Shown: positions 8,764-18,006 of the stretch, piece by piece
Position numbering within the stretch: position 1 is the stretch's first letter
How the letters are laid out: each line of letters opens with the position of its first letter
Source: Terriglobia bacterium
GTDB lineage: Bacteria > Acidobacteriota > Terriglobia > Bryobacterales > Bryobacteraceae
NCBI GenBank assembly: GCA_025350105.1
Contig: JANXYJ010000194.1
Location: forward strand, 1-51,221
Direction of reading: 5' to 3'
Length of the DNA: 51,221 bases
Notes under the pieces: generated by a model
Databases searched by the model: none
What the model saw: the letters and a program-made list of their open reading frames with translations, nothing else
What the model was told of the DNA's origin: nothing
Translations under genes and position numbers: made by a program

Positions 8764-9858
8764 TCAGATGCCCGCGACCTCCAGAGCCTTCCACGCCACT
8801 GGCCAGGTGAAGCGCTCCCGATACAGCGCATGCCCGGCATCTCCCATTTCCCGTCGCATTGCTGGCGAACGAAGGGCCGTATCAACAGTTTGTTGAAATG
8901 TTGCGGCGTCATCGGCGATGCGGATCTGCCTGCCGTCTTGCGCTCCCAGTCCCTCGGCGCCAATAGTGGTGGAAACCACCGCACGTTTAGCTGCCCAGGC
9001 TTCCAGAATTTTGAATCGCGTCCCGCTGCCGGACCGTAACGGCACCACCACAACCTTTGCCTGCGCAATCAACGGAAGCGCGTCGCCCACTTCGCCGGTC
9101 ATGCGAATGCGCTGGTCTCCGGCGACCATGTTTGCTACCGCATGCGGGTTCCGCCCCACCAGACACCACTGGAGCGTGGGAAAATCTGTCCGCAGTTTCG
9201 GCCATATTTCTTGCTGAAACCAGCGCACGGCCACAACGTTGGGATGATATTCAAGATTGCCGCTGAATACGATGCAGTCGGCTTCCGGCGCTTCCGCTAC
9301 CTCACGGGGTGGCAGCGCGTTGGGATACACAGCAATGTTGGGATGCCTGACTCTGGCGCGATCCGCCTCCGATGTCACCAATACCAAATCAAATCCCGGC
9401 AGCCATTCCCGCTCCAGCTTTTCATAGGCGACGGCGAACCGCGCAAACGCCGCAGACTCCAACCCCGTCGTTGCAATAGCTTGACTCTTTGCCAGTTCGC
9501 TTTCGATATTGTGTAGATCCAGCACCAGTAAATCCGCCTTAGGCCGCAACAGATCCGCGTAGCTGGCGCACCAAAAATGTTCGATCACAGCCACTCGGTA
9601 ATGGCCCCGCATCTGTTGTTCAACCTGCTTTTCAAATCCTGAATAGCGATCAAACAACGGAGGACGCCCTCGAATCAAGCGCAACGAGTTTCGGCCCGCG
9701 CGCGCCAGCGTGGCGCGGGAATGAACCGGCAGCGTGAATCCCGCTAGATCGACTTCGTATTTTTGATGCAGGTACTCCAGAACCGACGCTGTGCGCATGC
9801 CGCCGCCACCGGGCCCTGGCTGTTCAGGACTGAGAAAAAACGCGGATGGCCTGTTCAT
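8764..9858 (-). CDS. GT4-type glycosyltransferase
   Basis: A 364-residue GT-B glycosyltransferase. The N-terminus begins FFLSPEQPGPGGGGMRTASV, the glycine-rich acceptor-side loop. The C-terminal half has the GT4 nucleotide-sugar pattern: IVFSGNLEYHPN, then VVVPLRSGSGTRFKILEAWAAKRAVVST with the E-x7-E-like region. Such enzymes add sugars to lipid-linked or cell-surface glycans at the cytoplasmic face of the membrane. Donor and acceptor cannot be read from the sequence. The start overlaps the preceding glycosyltransferase by 35 bp, so the pair is one operon. Confidence 0.85.
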   Translation of the reverse strand: MNRPSAFFLSPEQPGPGGGGMRTASVLEYLHQKYEVDLAGFTLPVHSRATLARAGRNSLRLIRGRPPLFDRYSGFEKQVEQQMRGHYRVAVIEHFWCASYADLLRPKADLLVLDLHNIESELAKSQAIATTGLESAAFARFAVAYEKLEREWLPGFDLVLVTSEADRARVRHPNIAVYPNALPPREVAEAPEADCIVFSGNLEYHPNVVAVRWFQQEIWPKLRTDFPTLQWCLVGRNPHAVANMVAGDQRIRMTGEVGDALPLIAQAKVVVVPLRSGSGTRFKILEAWAAKRAVVSTTIGAEGLGAQDGRQIRIADDAATFQQTVDTALRSPAMRREMGDAGHALYRERFTWPVAWKALEVAGI

Positions 9859-10897
9859 AAACCTCTCTGGTGCGGTGCGCCGTGATCTTCCAATCGAATT
9901 GCCGCGCGCGCAGCAGAGCCGATTCCCGCCACTCCGGTGGATTCCGCAACGCCACGGTCATGGCTTCGAATAACTCTCGCGTATCTTCTCCGTTCACTTG
10001 TAGCGCCGCGCAACCGCCAGTCACTTCGGAAATCGCAGCATCACGCGAGGTGATTACCAACGCTCCGCACTGCATGGCTTCTAAAACGGGCAAGCCGAAT
10101 CCCTCATACAATGATGGGTACACAAACGCGGCGGCATTCGAATAGAGCGCTGGTAAAGCATCATCGGAAACCGCACCCAGTAGTTGTAACCCGGGTTCAG
10201 GCGACGGAGCGGGGAAGTGAGAGCTGGGCCGGCCAGCCAAGACAAGATCCACGTCCTGCGTTTTTCTTATTTCGCGCCACGCTTCGATCAGCCGTGCTAG
10301 ATTCTTGCGGGGCTCCAGCGTGCCCACGAAAAGAAAATACGGTTTGGCTGGCGGCGCGGAAACAACGGGTTTGAAGTGAGCCGCCGCAGCCAATGGAATT
10401 GCCACCACACGGCTCGGATTCAATTTGAAGTGATTGATTGCCGCGCGGCGCACCGTTTCAGACGGCGCAATCACCATGGTGGCGACCCCACTGCGCAGCA
10501 AAAGCGGCGTCCGTTGGCGCACCCGGCGCGAGGCACTGCTGCCGTGCGACGCCTTACTTATGTCTAGCCACGGTGAAAGATCATGCAAAGTCATTACGCT
10601 GGGGCGCGTTGGCAGATAAGGAACCGCAAAATCCGTTCCATGAAAAATCGCAGCGTTCAGCTGCGATAATGCGCGTGGCAAGCCCAGTGCCCACCAGCGG
10701 CGGCTAGTATAGACTTTGCTGCGCAACCGCCGGTGCAGCGGAGCGGTAAACGCTGGTTCGGGAATCACCTGATCGGAAATCAGATGAAGCTCATCATCCG
10801 GAAATTCTTCGGCCAGAGTGTTTGCTAATACTTCTGTATAGCGCCGGATGCCGCCGGTGGGAACGCTAAGCGGGGTGGCGTCAAGGGCTACAATCAT
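9824..10897 (-). CDS. GT4-type glycosyltransferase (group 1)
   Basis: A 357-residue GT4 enzyme. The ATG at 10,895-10,897 is chosen because MIVALDATPLSVPTGGIRRY is the usual family N-terminus; the frame is open further upstream but without family sequence. The C-terminal Rossmann domain shows FLFVGTLEPRKNLARLIEAW (donor-binding strand and loop) and FVYPSLYEGFGLPVLEAMQCG, which contains the E-G-F-G-L-P-x-L-E motif of retaining GT4 enzymes. It is first in a two-gene operon with the next glycosyltransferase and divergent from the PEGA operon, sharing an 86-bp promoter region. Role: assembly of a cell-surface glycan, exact sugar unknown. Confidence 0.9.
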   Translation of the reverse strand: MIVALDATPLSVPTGGIRRYTEVLANTLAEEFPDDELHLISDQVIPEPAFTAPLHRRLRSKVYTSRRWWALGLPRALSQLNAAIFHGTDFAVPYLPTRPSVMTLHDLSPWLDISKASHGSSASRRVRQRTPLLLRSGVATMVIAPSETVRRAAINHFKLNPSRVVAIPLAAAAHFKPVVSAPPAKPYFLFVGTLEPRKNLARLIEAWREIRKTQDVDLVLAGRPSSHFPAPSPEPGLQLLGAVSDDALPALYSNAAAFVYPSLYEGFGLPVLEAMQCGALVITSRDAAISEVTGGCAALQVNGEDTRELFEAMTVALRNPPEWRESALLRARQFDWKITAHRTREVYEQAIRVFSQS

Positions 10898-10983
10898 TTC
10901 TAATCGTGTGGCGCGGCGACAGGAACGGCTCCACCCCGATACGTGCAGGCTAGTGTAGGATAACATCGTAGGCCCCTACATTA

Positions 10984-13419
10984 ATGAACCCGCTCGATGA
11001 GTTGAAGTCGCTGGACCGGCAAATCGACGAAATTCGCGAATTGGCTGCGCTGAAACCGATTTTTTATCGGTTGGACGAAATCGCCAAGCAACACGCCGAC
11101 GATTTTGAAGTTCAACTGGCGGCCAGCGAAGTGAAGCAGCGAATCGTTGCGCGCGGCACCACGCTACGTGCTCTCGGGCAGACCTTACAGAGCGCGCCCG
11201 CCGTGCCGCCGTCGATACCCGCACCCCTGCCAAGGCAGGACGAACCTTTTCAACCGTTTTCGTCAACCGGCCCATCGCCTCTGCCTACACAGCCTTTTTC
11301 GGCGACACAATCTCCCAAAACAGATTTTCCCACTTCTGATTTCAGCGCGACACAGCCTACCCGCACATCCCCCTTGCGCCCCATGGCGCCGCCAAGGACC
11401 GAAGCACCTTTTCCGGTACCGCAAAATGTGAATTCCGCTGCCCCTAATCCTTTAAAACGGGCGTTGTTGATGGGCGGCTTGGCCGGATTGCTGATTGCTG
11501 GCGGCCTGATCGCATTTTTGGTGAATCGCAGCAAGGCGAAAACCGCGGCCACCACAGCGGTTCCGTTGGCGATCGTGACGGCGCCCGACGGCGCCTCCGT
11601 GCGCGTGAACGGGGAGGTCAAATGCGTTTCCAACTGCAGCGTCGCGGTGCGGCCGGGTGATTATCAGGTGACGGCGTTTTTGGATGGCTACGAACCCGCA
11701 GCCGGTAGTGTGCACGTGACGGCGAAGCAGCCCGCCGAATTGAGTTTGACGTTGGCTCCCCAAGCGCCAACCATTCGCATTGTCAGCGACGTAATCAGCG
11801 GCAAAGTGACGGTGGATGACAAAACGCCCGTCGATCTTCAGGACGGCCAATTTGTATTGGACAAAGTGGCGGCAGGCACGCATCGCATAAAAGTGACAAG
11901 CCCCGATGGTGAGGCCGCTTTTGCCGTGGAGATAGCCGGCGCGGCACTACCAAAAATAAACGGCCCGGTAACCGTGCGGGATTTTAGCGCGCTGCTGGTA
12001 TCGAGCGTTGGCAGCCACGCGCGTGCCGTGGCAAATGCACCGGCGAAATTGGCCGTGAACGGGCAGCCGCAAAACGACGTGGGTCCGGACGGCGTCGATC
12101 TTACTGGCTTCAAACCCGGTGTTGGTGAGTTTGCCTTGGGTGACGGTCCAAGCCGCAAAACCATGTCGGAAACATTTGGCCCAGCTCCTGCTTTAACTGT
12201 TTTCTTGAAGGCGGACGTCAGTATTGGTACGCTGATTGTCTCGACCGGCGAAGACGATGCGCGCGTGTTTCTGAATGGAAAAGAATATTCGCGCAAAACC
12301 AAAAAGGGCGAACTGCGTATCCAGACTTTGGGCAATATGGCTGTGCGTGTGGCCAAAGACGGCTATGAGGTAGCACCGCCGCAAAACGCCGATGTGAAAA
12401 AGGGGGCGGAAACCCGGCTGGCCTTTAAGCTGATACCCATTCCCCAAGTGGGTAGTCTGCAGATTCGCGCCGCGACGCCGGGCGCCGAAGTGTTGCTGGA
12501 TCAAAAATCGGTGGGCATAGTGGGAGACGACGGTAACTTCACGGCGAATGCGGTAACCCCGGGCGATCACACCATTGAACTCCGTAAGGATCAGTTTGTG
12601 GCCAAACGCTTTCAGCGTCCGTTTCAAGCCGGCCTCAGCGTGAGCCTGACTGGTGCCGATGTGGTCCTGGCGTCGGCCTTGGGGACGGTGCGAGTGACAC
12701 GCCTCCCAGCGGATGCACAAGTCAGCTACCGCCGCGGCGACGAAGCGCAGTTACATGAGTTGCGCGGCAACCAAGTGGAACTGGCTCCAGGGACCTACGT
12801 TTTCTTGGCCCACTCGCCGGGGTTTACCGATAAAACAGAACGGGTGCAAGTTGCTTTGGGCGAGGCTCGCACGGTGGAGTTGAGCCTGGCGCGTATTGTC
12901 GTGGCTCCGCCACCCGCGCCCAAGCTCGGCGGCATGACCGATTTCGATGATCCCAACGCCTGGAGCAAGCAGGGCGATTTGTGGGTGCACAAAGGCGCTG
13001 GCTTCATTCCATTCCGCTTGCCGGCCAACGGAACGTTTACCTTTACCGTGCGGCTGCTGAAGGGTGGCAGCCTGTTTCGCGGCGGCAAAATCCGCTGGGC
13101 GTTGCAGTATGTGGATGCCAAAAATTATGCGTTGTTTGAATTGGACCGAAAGAACCTTTCCTCCAAAGTGATTGAGGCGGGCAAGAATTTCGATCGCGAC
13201 CGTTTCGCGCACAGCCTGAGCGACAAGGATATGTCGTACACCATTCAAATCGACGCGGCCTCCGGACAGTTGGTGCATCGCGTGAAGAACGGCGAACAAT
13301 GGATGGTTCTGGACACATGGAAAGAGCCAGGCCGCAATTTCACCGAAGGCAAATTCGGGTTCCTGGTGCAGGGCAACGACGAAATTGGACTTACGGATTT
13401 CAAGTTCACGCCCAGGTAG
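10984..13419 (+). CDS. Membrane-anchored PEGA-repeat protein
   Basis: An 811-residue protein. An N-terminal helical, likely cytoplasmic segment (1-60) is followed by a Pro/Ser/Thr-rich linker (65-155) with repeated FSATQ units and a single membrane helix (about 160-181). A long outer region then has several PEGA-type beta repeats; the first is clear at about 195-255 (IVTAPDGASVRVNGEVKC...GDYQVTAFLDGYEPA). The last 160 residues look like a beta-jelly-roll (concanavalin-like) domain. PEGA domains are surface or wall-associated in many bacteria. It is the first gene of an operon: the next gene starts 3 bp after its stop. A function in envelope or glycan interaction is inferred. Confidence 0.8.
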   Translation: MNPLDELKSLDRQIDEIRELAALKPIFYRLDEIAKQHADDFEVQLAASEVKQRIVARGTTLRALGQTLQSAPAVPPSIPAPLPRQDEPFQPFSSTGPSPLPTQPFSATQSPKTDFPTSDFSATQPTRTSPLRPMAPPRTEAPFPVPQNVNSAAPNPLKRALLMGGLAGLLIAGGLIAFLVNRSKAKTAATTAVPLAIVTAPDGASVRVNGEVKCVSNCSVAVRPGDYQVTAFLDGYEPAAGSVHVTAKQPAELSLTLAPQAPTIRIVSDVISGKVTVDDKTPVDLQDGQFVLDKVAAGTHRIKVTSPDGEAAFAVEIAGAALPKINGPVTVRDFSALLVSSVGSHARAVANAPAKLAVNGQPQNDVGPDGVDLTGFKPGVGEFALGDGPSRKTMSETFGPAPALTVFLKADVSIGTLIVSTGEDDARVFLNGKEYSRKTKKGELRIQTLGNMAVRVAKDGYEVAPPQNADVKKGAETRLAFKLIPIPQVGSLQIRAATPGAEVLLDQKSVGIVGDDGNFTANAVTPGDHTIELRKDQFVAKRFQRPFQAGLSVSLTGADVVLASALGTVRVTRLPADAQVSYRRGDEAQLHELRGNQVELAPGTYVFLAHSPGFTDKTERVQVALGEARTVELSLARIVVAPPPAPKLGGMTDFDDPNAWSKQGDLWVHKGAGFIPFRLPANGTFTFTVRLLKGGSLFRGGKIRWALQYVDAKNYALFELDRKNLSSKVIEAGKNFDRDRFAHSLSDKDMSYTIQIDAASGQLVHRVKNGEQWMVLDTWKEPGRNFTEGKFGFLVQGNDEIGLTDFKFTPR

Positions 13420-13422
13420 TTT

Positions 13423-14061
13423 GTGTACAACCCTCCACTATTTCGCGAGAACAACAAGGAAATTTTGCACGCGTTAATGGCGCAACATTCTTTGGCAACC
13501 TTGGTTACGCTCACTGACGATGGTTTAGTGGCAAACCATATTCCCCTGGTGCTGCATTCCGAAGAAGGGCCGCACGGGGTTCTGCGCGGACATGTGGCGC
13601 GGGCGAATTCGCAATGGCAAAGTTTGCGTACCCAGGTGCATGCGTTGGCAGTTTTTCAAGGACCATCGGCGTACATCACACCATCCTGGTACGCAACGAA
13701 AGAGGAGACAGGCAAGGTAGTGCCTACTTATAATTATGCGGTGGTGCACGCCCACGGCCCCTTGCGCGTGGTGGAGGATGCGGATCAACTGGAAATGCAT
13801 GTCCGAACGCTTACCGAGGTCCACGAAACGCGGCAGGGAACAACGTGGAGCGTCGGTGACGCTCCGCGCGATTTTATTCGCCAGCAACTGAAGAATATTG
13901 TCGGTATTGAAATGACGATTGCCAAACTGGAAGGCAAGTGGAAGGTGAGCCAGAACCGCGTCGCGGCCGACCGGGCGGGTGCGGCCCGCGGCCTGCGGCA
14001 GTCTGGTGAGGCAGCCAGCGCCGCGATGGCCGACTTGATTGACCTGCATTCGCCGTTATGA
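13423..14061 (+). CDS. paiB: PaiB-like FMN-binding protein
   Basis: A 212-residue protein matching the PaiB family (FMN-binding split-barrel, annotated as negative transcriptional regulator). It has the N-terminal MYNPPLFREN, then GLVANHIPLVL, GHVARANSQW and the signature PSWYATKEETGKVVPTYNY. It starts at GTG 13,423, three bases after the PEGA-gene stop, because MYxPxxF is the family N-terminus. Its stop overlaps the next ATG (ATGA). In Bacillus, PaiB affects sporulation and degradative enzymes; here the context is glycan modification and transport, so its role is open. Confidence 0.9.
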   Translation: MYNPPLFRENNKEILHALMAQHSLATLVTLTDDGLVANHIPLVLHSEEGPHGVLRGHVARANSQWQSLRTQVHALAVFQGPSAYITPSWYATKEETGKVVPTYNYAVVHAHGPLRVVEDADQLEMHVRTLTEVHETRQGTTWSVGDAPRDFIRQQLKNIVGIEMTIAKLEGKWKVSQNRVAADRAGAARGLRQSGEAASAAMADLIDLHSPL

Positions 14062-14762
14062 TTTATCTGTTGCTGGCCTGCGTCATCCTAGCGACGGGAT
14101 TTGCTTATGCGGTGCGCGGACGCTCGTCTCAGGCTTTCGGTCCATCGATGTATCGCGGTGATCGCGCGCAGTCGGCCATTGCCCTGACTTTCGACGACGG
14201 GCCTAGCGAGTCTACTCCCGCCTTGCTCGAATTATTGAAGCAACATGATGTGCGCGCTACGTTTTTTATGTGCGGTAAAAACGTCGAGCGCCTGCCGGAG
14301 ATCGCTCGCGCGGTGGTCGAAGCCGGGCACGAAATTGGCAATCACACCGACACCCATCCGCGCTTTGATTTTTGTTCCCGCGCATTCATTTACGACGAGT
14401 TGGCCCGCACGCAGGTGAAGATCGCCAACGCAACCAGCGTTACGCCGAAACTTTTTCGCGCTTCCTATGGCGTACGTTGGTTCGGCTTAAGATCGGCGCA
14501 AGCACAGCTAAATTTAACCGGTGTGATGTGGACCCTGATGGGGCATGACTGGAAGTGGCCCGCGGAACGGGTGGCGAAATTTCTTATTGAACGCACGCGC
14601 GGTGGCGATGTAATCTGTCTGCATGACGGGCGCGAAATGCAAATAGCCCCCGACATTCGCTCAACTGTGGACGCGTTGCGAACTGTTATTCCCGTTCTGC
14701 AGCGGAAAGGCTTGCGCTTCCAAACGGTCAGTGCATTGGCCGGGCTGGACAGAAAGCCGTGA
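14058..14762 (+). CDS. NodB-type polysaccharide deacetylase
   Basis: A 234-residue carbohydrate esterase 4 protein. An N-terminal hydrophobic segment (1-20) suggests a signal anchor. The NodB domain has TFDDGP (residues 44-49, catalytic and metal Asp46/Asp47) and the metal-binding HxxxH (His96 and His100 in NHTDTHP). The later RASYGVRW and ICLHDG motifs correspond to catalytic motifs 3 and 5. Family members remove N-acetyl groups from peptidoglycan, chitin-like or exopolysaccharide substrates. It overlaps paiB by 4 bp and the MFS gene by 4 bp (GTGA), giving tight coupling. Confidence 0.92.
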   Translation: MIYLLLACVILATGFAYAVRGRSSQAFGPSMYRGDRAQSAIALTFDDGPSESTPALLELLKQHDVRATFFMCGKNVERLPEIARAVVEAGHEIGNHTDTHPRFDFCSRAFIYDELARTQVKIANATSVTPKLFRASYGVRWFGLRSAQAQLNLTGVMWTLMGHDWKWPAERVAKFLIERTRGGDVICLHDGREMQIAPDIRSTVDALRTVIPVLQRKGLRFQTVSALAGLDRKP

Positions 14763-15955
14763 AGACTTTGCGCTGGCTTCCGGTGAGCGCCATGATGCTC
14801 GTCAGCGTCATCAGCTATATTGATCGCACCACCCTGGCGATTCTCGCGCCGACCATCCTTCGCGAAACGCACCTCAGCAACCAGCAGTATGGCTTTGTCG
14901 TTTCTGCGTTTTCTCTGGCCTATATGCTGGGCAATCCCGTGTGGGGCATGATTCTGGATCGTATTGGAACCAAGCCGGGGATGCTGTTTTCGGTGACGCT
15001 CTGGAGCGTTGCCTCCGCCAGCCATGCCTTTGCGGCGAGTTTCTCCAGCTTTGCCGCAGCGCGTGCGGTGCTGGGCTTCGGCGAAGGTGCGACGTTTCCT
15101 GGCTCTATGCGAACGGCTACGGAAACGCTGCCGGCAGTGCAACGATCGCGGGGCATCGCGCTGTCCTACAGCGGAGGATCATTGGGCGCGATCATCACGC
15201 CGTTGATCGTCACGCCACTGGCGATAGCCTTCGGTTGGCGCGCGGCGTTTTGGTTCACGGGTGCCGTCGGGGCGGCGTGGCTACTCCTATGGCTGCTGAT
15301 TCCGCGCCCGGAACCGGTCGAAAGAATGCTTCACACTCGAAGTCCATTCCCATGGTTCGACGCTCCGGTTTGGGCATTCATCGCGGCGTATGCGTTGGGT
15401 TCGCTGCCCTTGGGCTTTGTGCTGAATGGCGCGTCTCTCTACTTGAGTGGCGCTCTACACAAATCGCAAGCGCAAATTGGTGCCGTGTTGTGGATTCCGC
15501 CGCTTGGCTGGGAAGTAGGCTATTTCTTTTGGGGTTGGGCTACGGACCGCTATCTTGGCTCCGGCGCAAACGTCAGCGGTATGCGTGGAGTTTTTGCAGG
15601 CTTGGCGGGTGCCAGCCTTGCGCTGGCATTGGTGCCGCGCATCGCCTCATTTGCCTTGACCATGCTGGTGATGTTTCTGATGATGTTCCTTGCCGCGGGC
15701 TTTATTATCGGGAGTCTGGCCTACGCAAATCACTATTACCAGCGCCGCCACGCGGGGTTGATTGCGGGACTGGGCGCGGGCAGTTGGTCCGCTGTGGTAG
15801 CCCTGGTGATGCCCGGAGTCGGGAGGTTGTTTGATTTGCACATGTACCAGACGGCCTTTGCGCTCGCTAGTCTGGGCCCTGCGCTGGGTGTTTTGTGTTG
15901 GTGGTGGTTGTCGAGTCTAACGAGCCGCAACCGTGGGGCTACGGCTCCTGCGTAA
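14759..15955 (+). CDS. MFS transporter, probably anion:cation symporter type
   Basis: A 398-residue protein with about 12 hydrophobic segments. The first helices contain SYIDRTTLAILAPTI, followed by YGFVVSAFSLAYMLGNPVWGMILDRIGTKPG. The loop 2-3 motif D-R-I-G-T-K is typical of MFS, and the whole block resembles the ACS (hexuronate/organic-anion) subfamily. The start is GTG 14,759, overlapping the deacetylase stop. It closes a four-gene operon, so its substrate may be a sugar acid or glycan breakdown product. That is inference. Confidence 0.85.
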   Translation: MKTLRWLPVSAMMLVSVISYIDRTTLAILAPTILRETHLSNQQYGFVVSAFSLAYMLGNPVWGMILDRIGTKPGMLFSVTLWSVASASHAFAASFSSFAAARAVLGFGEGATFPGSMRTATETLPAVQRSRGIALSYSGGSLGAIITPLIVTPLAIAFGWRAAFWFTGAVGAAWLLLWLLIPRPEPVERMLHTRSPFPWFDAPVWAFIAAYALGSLPLGFVLNGASLYLSGALHKSQAQIGAVLWIPPLGWEVGYFFWGWATDRYLGSGANVSGMRGVFAGLAGASLALALVPRIASFALTMLVMFLMMFLAAGFIIGSLAYANHYYQRRHAGLIAGLGAGSWSAVVALVMPGVGRLFDLHMYQTAFALASLGPALGVLCWWWLSSLTSRNRGATAPA

Positions 15956-15968
15956 TTGCGTAATTTAG

Positions 15969-17327
15969 TTACGCCACTACCCTCTTCGCTTCTTCCAGCG
16001 CCGCTTCCACTTCTCTTTGGTATTCGGCCAGTAGCTTTTCGGTGGGCGCTTCGAAGCGCATAACCAACACCGGTTGGGTATTTGACGCGCGCAGCAGACC
16101 CCAGCCTTCGCCGAACAATACGCGCACGCCATCCACGTCGATGGTGCTATATTTCTTTTTCAAAGCCTGCGAAACGCGGCTGACGACTGCAAACTTGGTC
16201 TCGTCGGGGCAATCCACGCGAATTTCCGGCGTCGATACCAGTTTGGGGAAGCCCGCCATTTGCGCCGACAGCGGCTTGCCGGATTTAGCGACGATTTCGA
16301 TCAAGCGGCACGCGGCATAAATGGCATCATCGTAACCGAAATAGCGGTCGCCGAAAAACATGTGGCCGGACATTTCGCCCGCTAGCTCCGCGTGCTCCTC
16401 TTTCATCTTGGCCTTGATCAGCGAGTGGCCAGTTTTATACATGATCGGGTTGCCGCCCAGGCGCTTCAACTCGTCGTAAAGCAATTGCGAGCACTTCACT
16501 TCGCCAATGAAGGTCGCACCAGGTTTGCGGGTGAGGATCTCGCGCCCGTAGATCAGCAACAGCATGTCGCCGTAAATCACCTCGCCGTTTTCGTCCACCG
16601 CGCCAATGCGGTCGGAGTCGCCGTCGAACGCAATACCTAGGTCGGCCTTCTGTTCGCGGACGGCGTCCTGCAGATGCTTTAGATTTTTGGGAACGGTCGG
16701 ATCCGGATGGTGGTTGGGAAAGCGGCCGTCCATCTCAAAAAACAGCTCGGTCACCTCCACGTTCAGGCGCTGCATCAATTGATGCACCACGGGCCCAGCG
16801 GTGCCGTTGCCGGCATCCAGCACCACTTTCACGCGACGCTCCAGTTTGAATTGTTCCGCCACGGTGTCGAGATAGTCGGGAACCAGGTCCGCCGATTGGA
16901 GGGTTCCATTGCCTGTAGCAAAATCGCGCTTTTGAATCAGATGCAGTACGTCCTGAATGGTTTCGCCGTGCAGTGTGCCGCTGCCGCACACGGTTTTGAA
17001 ACCATTGAACTCCGCGGGATTGTGGCTGCCGGTGATCATGATGGCGCCGTCGGCCTTCAGGTGCACGGCCGAAAAATAGGTGAGTGGAGTTGGCACCACG
17101 CCAATGTCGGTGATTTCGCAACCGGTGGAAAGCAGGCCCTCAATCAGGGCGTCGTGCAAGCGCGGCGAGCTTAAGCGGCAATCGCGGCCCAGATTGATGC
17201 GGCGGCCGCTGGCCCGCAGCAAAAAAGTTCCCAGCCCGCGGCCTAGGTCGGCGACGTCGGCGCTGAGCAGTTCGGTATCGGCAATGCCGCGAATATCGTA
17301 CTCGCGGAAGATGGTGGGTTTAAGCAT
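15969..17327 (-). CDS. manB: Phosphomannomutase/phosphoglucomutase
   Basis: A 452-residue alpha-D-phosphohexomutase of the AlgC/ManB group, which interconverts hexose-1- and hexose-6-phosphates for glycan precursor supply. It shows IFREYDIRGIAD at the N-terminus and the phosphoserine loop ITGSHNP (Ser101 from this start). The metal-binding loop DGDSDR, the sugar-specificity loop GEMSGHMFF and a C-terminal phosphate-binding SNTQP follow. The frame continues upstream to a TTG at 17,345, but the ATG at 17,327 sits directly before the conserved LKPTIFREYD. It converges on the MFS gene, 13 bp apart. Confidence 0.92.
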   Translation of the reverse strand: MLKPTIFREYDIRGIADTELLSADVADLGRGLGTFLLRASGRRINLGRDCRLSSPRLHDALIEGLLSTGCEITDIGVVPTPLTYFSAVHLKADGAIMITGSHNPAEFNGFKTVCGSGTLHGETIQDVLHLIQKRDFATGNGTLQSADLVPDYLDTVAEQFKLERRVKVVLDAGNGTAGPVVHQLMQRLNVEVTELFFEMDGRFPNHHPDPTVPKNLKHLQDAVREQKADLGIAFDGDSDRIGAVDENGEVIYGDMLLLIYGREILTRKPGATFIGEVKCSQLLYDELKRLGGNPIMYKTGHSLIKAKMKEEHAELAGEMSGHMFFGDRYFGYDDAIYAACRLIEIVAKSGKPLSAQMAGFPKLVSTPEIRVDCPDETKFAVVSRVSQALKKKYSTIDVDGVRVLFGEGWGLLRASNTQPVLVMRFEAPTEKLLAEYQREVEAALEEAKRVVA

Positions 17328-17563
17328 CACTTCTGAAGGTAGCAAATGGAGCGGCCCATTGGGTGATGAAACCGCTGAAGTGCGCCGGTGACTTTGCTGG
17401 GTGACATGACGGGTTAACTTAAATAGTGGCCGATCAGTGGCTTACCAAGGTCATTTGTGGCGATTGTTTTCTGCGCTATTCTTGTGCGTTGAGCAGTAGC
17501 GATGTTGGTTAGCCACTCTATCTTCGGTGGGCTTGACTCATCAGACAAGGCAGGAGGATATTC

Positions 17564-17935
17564 TTGAAGAAGTTCGCCATCGTGTTCGGTTGTTTTGCAG
17601 GCACTCTTTTGTCCAGCACTTTCTTGCCAGGGCAATCCGTGGCTCAACCGCCCGGTAAAGTGGCACCGGCGAAAGTGATCGCCGCTCCGCCCACAGACCG
17701 CGAGATCGCCGAAGCCAAGGCAAAGGGTTTGGTGTGGACCAATCCCACCACCAAGGTCTATCACAAGGGTGGGGACTTTTATGGCAAGACGACCTCCGGG
17801 AAATTCATGACGGAGGCGGACGCGATTAAGCAATACTATCGCCCCTCACCCGATGCCATGAAGGAAACGGCGAAACAGGCCGGCGCGGCACCGCCCGCAG
17901 CAAAGGCCGTGACAATCTCTAGCAAAAAGAAGTAA
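17564..17935 (+). CDS. Small exported protein, acidobacterial type
   Basis: A 123-residue protein starting at TTG 17,564, supported by a perfect AGGAGG at 17,552-17,557 with 6-nt spacing. Residues 1-28 form a signal peptide (MKKFAIVFGCFAGTLL...). The core VWTNPTTKVYHKGGDFYGKT followed by GKFMTEADAIKQYYR is a short conserved block found in many small secreted acidobacterial proteins. The tail is Ala/Lys-rich. No enzymatic motif. It stands alone with a strong hairpin terminator just downstream. Confidence 0.8.
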   Translation: MKKFAIVFGCFAGTLLSSTFLPGQSVAQPPGKVAPAKVIAAPPTDREIAEAKAKGLVWTNPTTKVYHKGGDFYGKTTSGKFMTEADAIKQYYRPSPDAMKETAKQAGAAPPAAKAVTISSKKK

Positions 17936-17949
17936 CTGCTTGCACAAAT

Positions 17950-17993
17950 ACAAAACCGGCGCCGCCTCCGTAGGGAGACCGCGCCGGCTTTTG
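17950..17993. terminator. Bidirectional hairpin terminator
   Basis: The arms ACAAAACCGGCGC and GCGCCGGCTTTTGT pair almost perfectly around a loop that can itself pair (CTCC/GGAG). A-rich and T-rich flanks serve both strands. It separates the small exported protein gene from the convergent DUF481 gene. Confidence 0.85.
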
Positions 17994-18006
17994 TGTTTGC
18001 GCCGTC

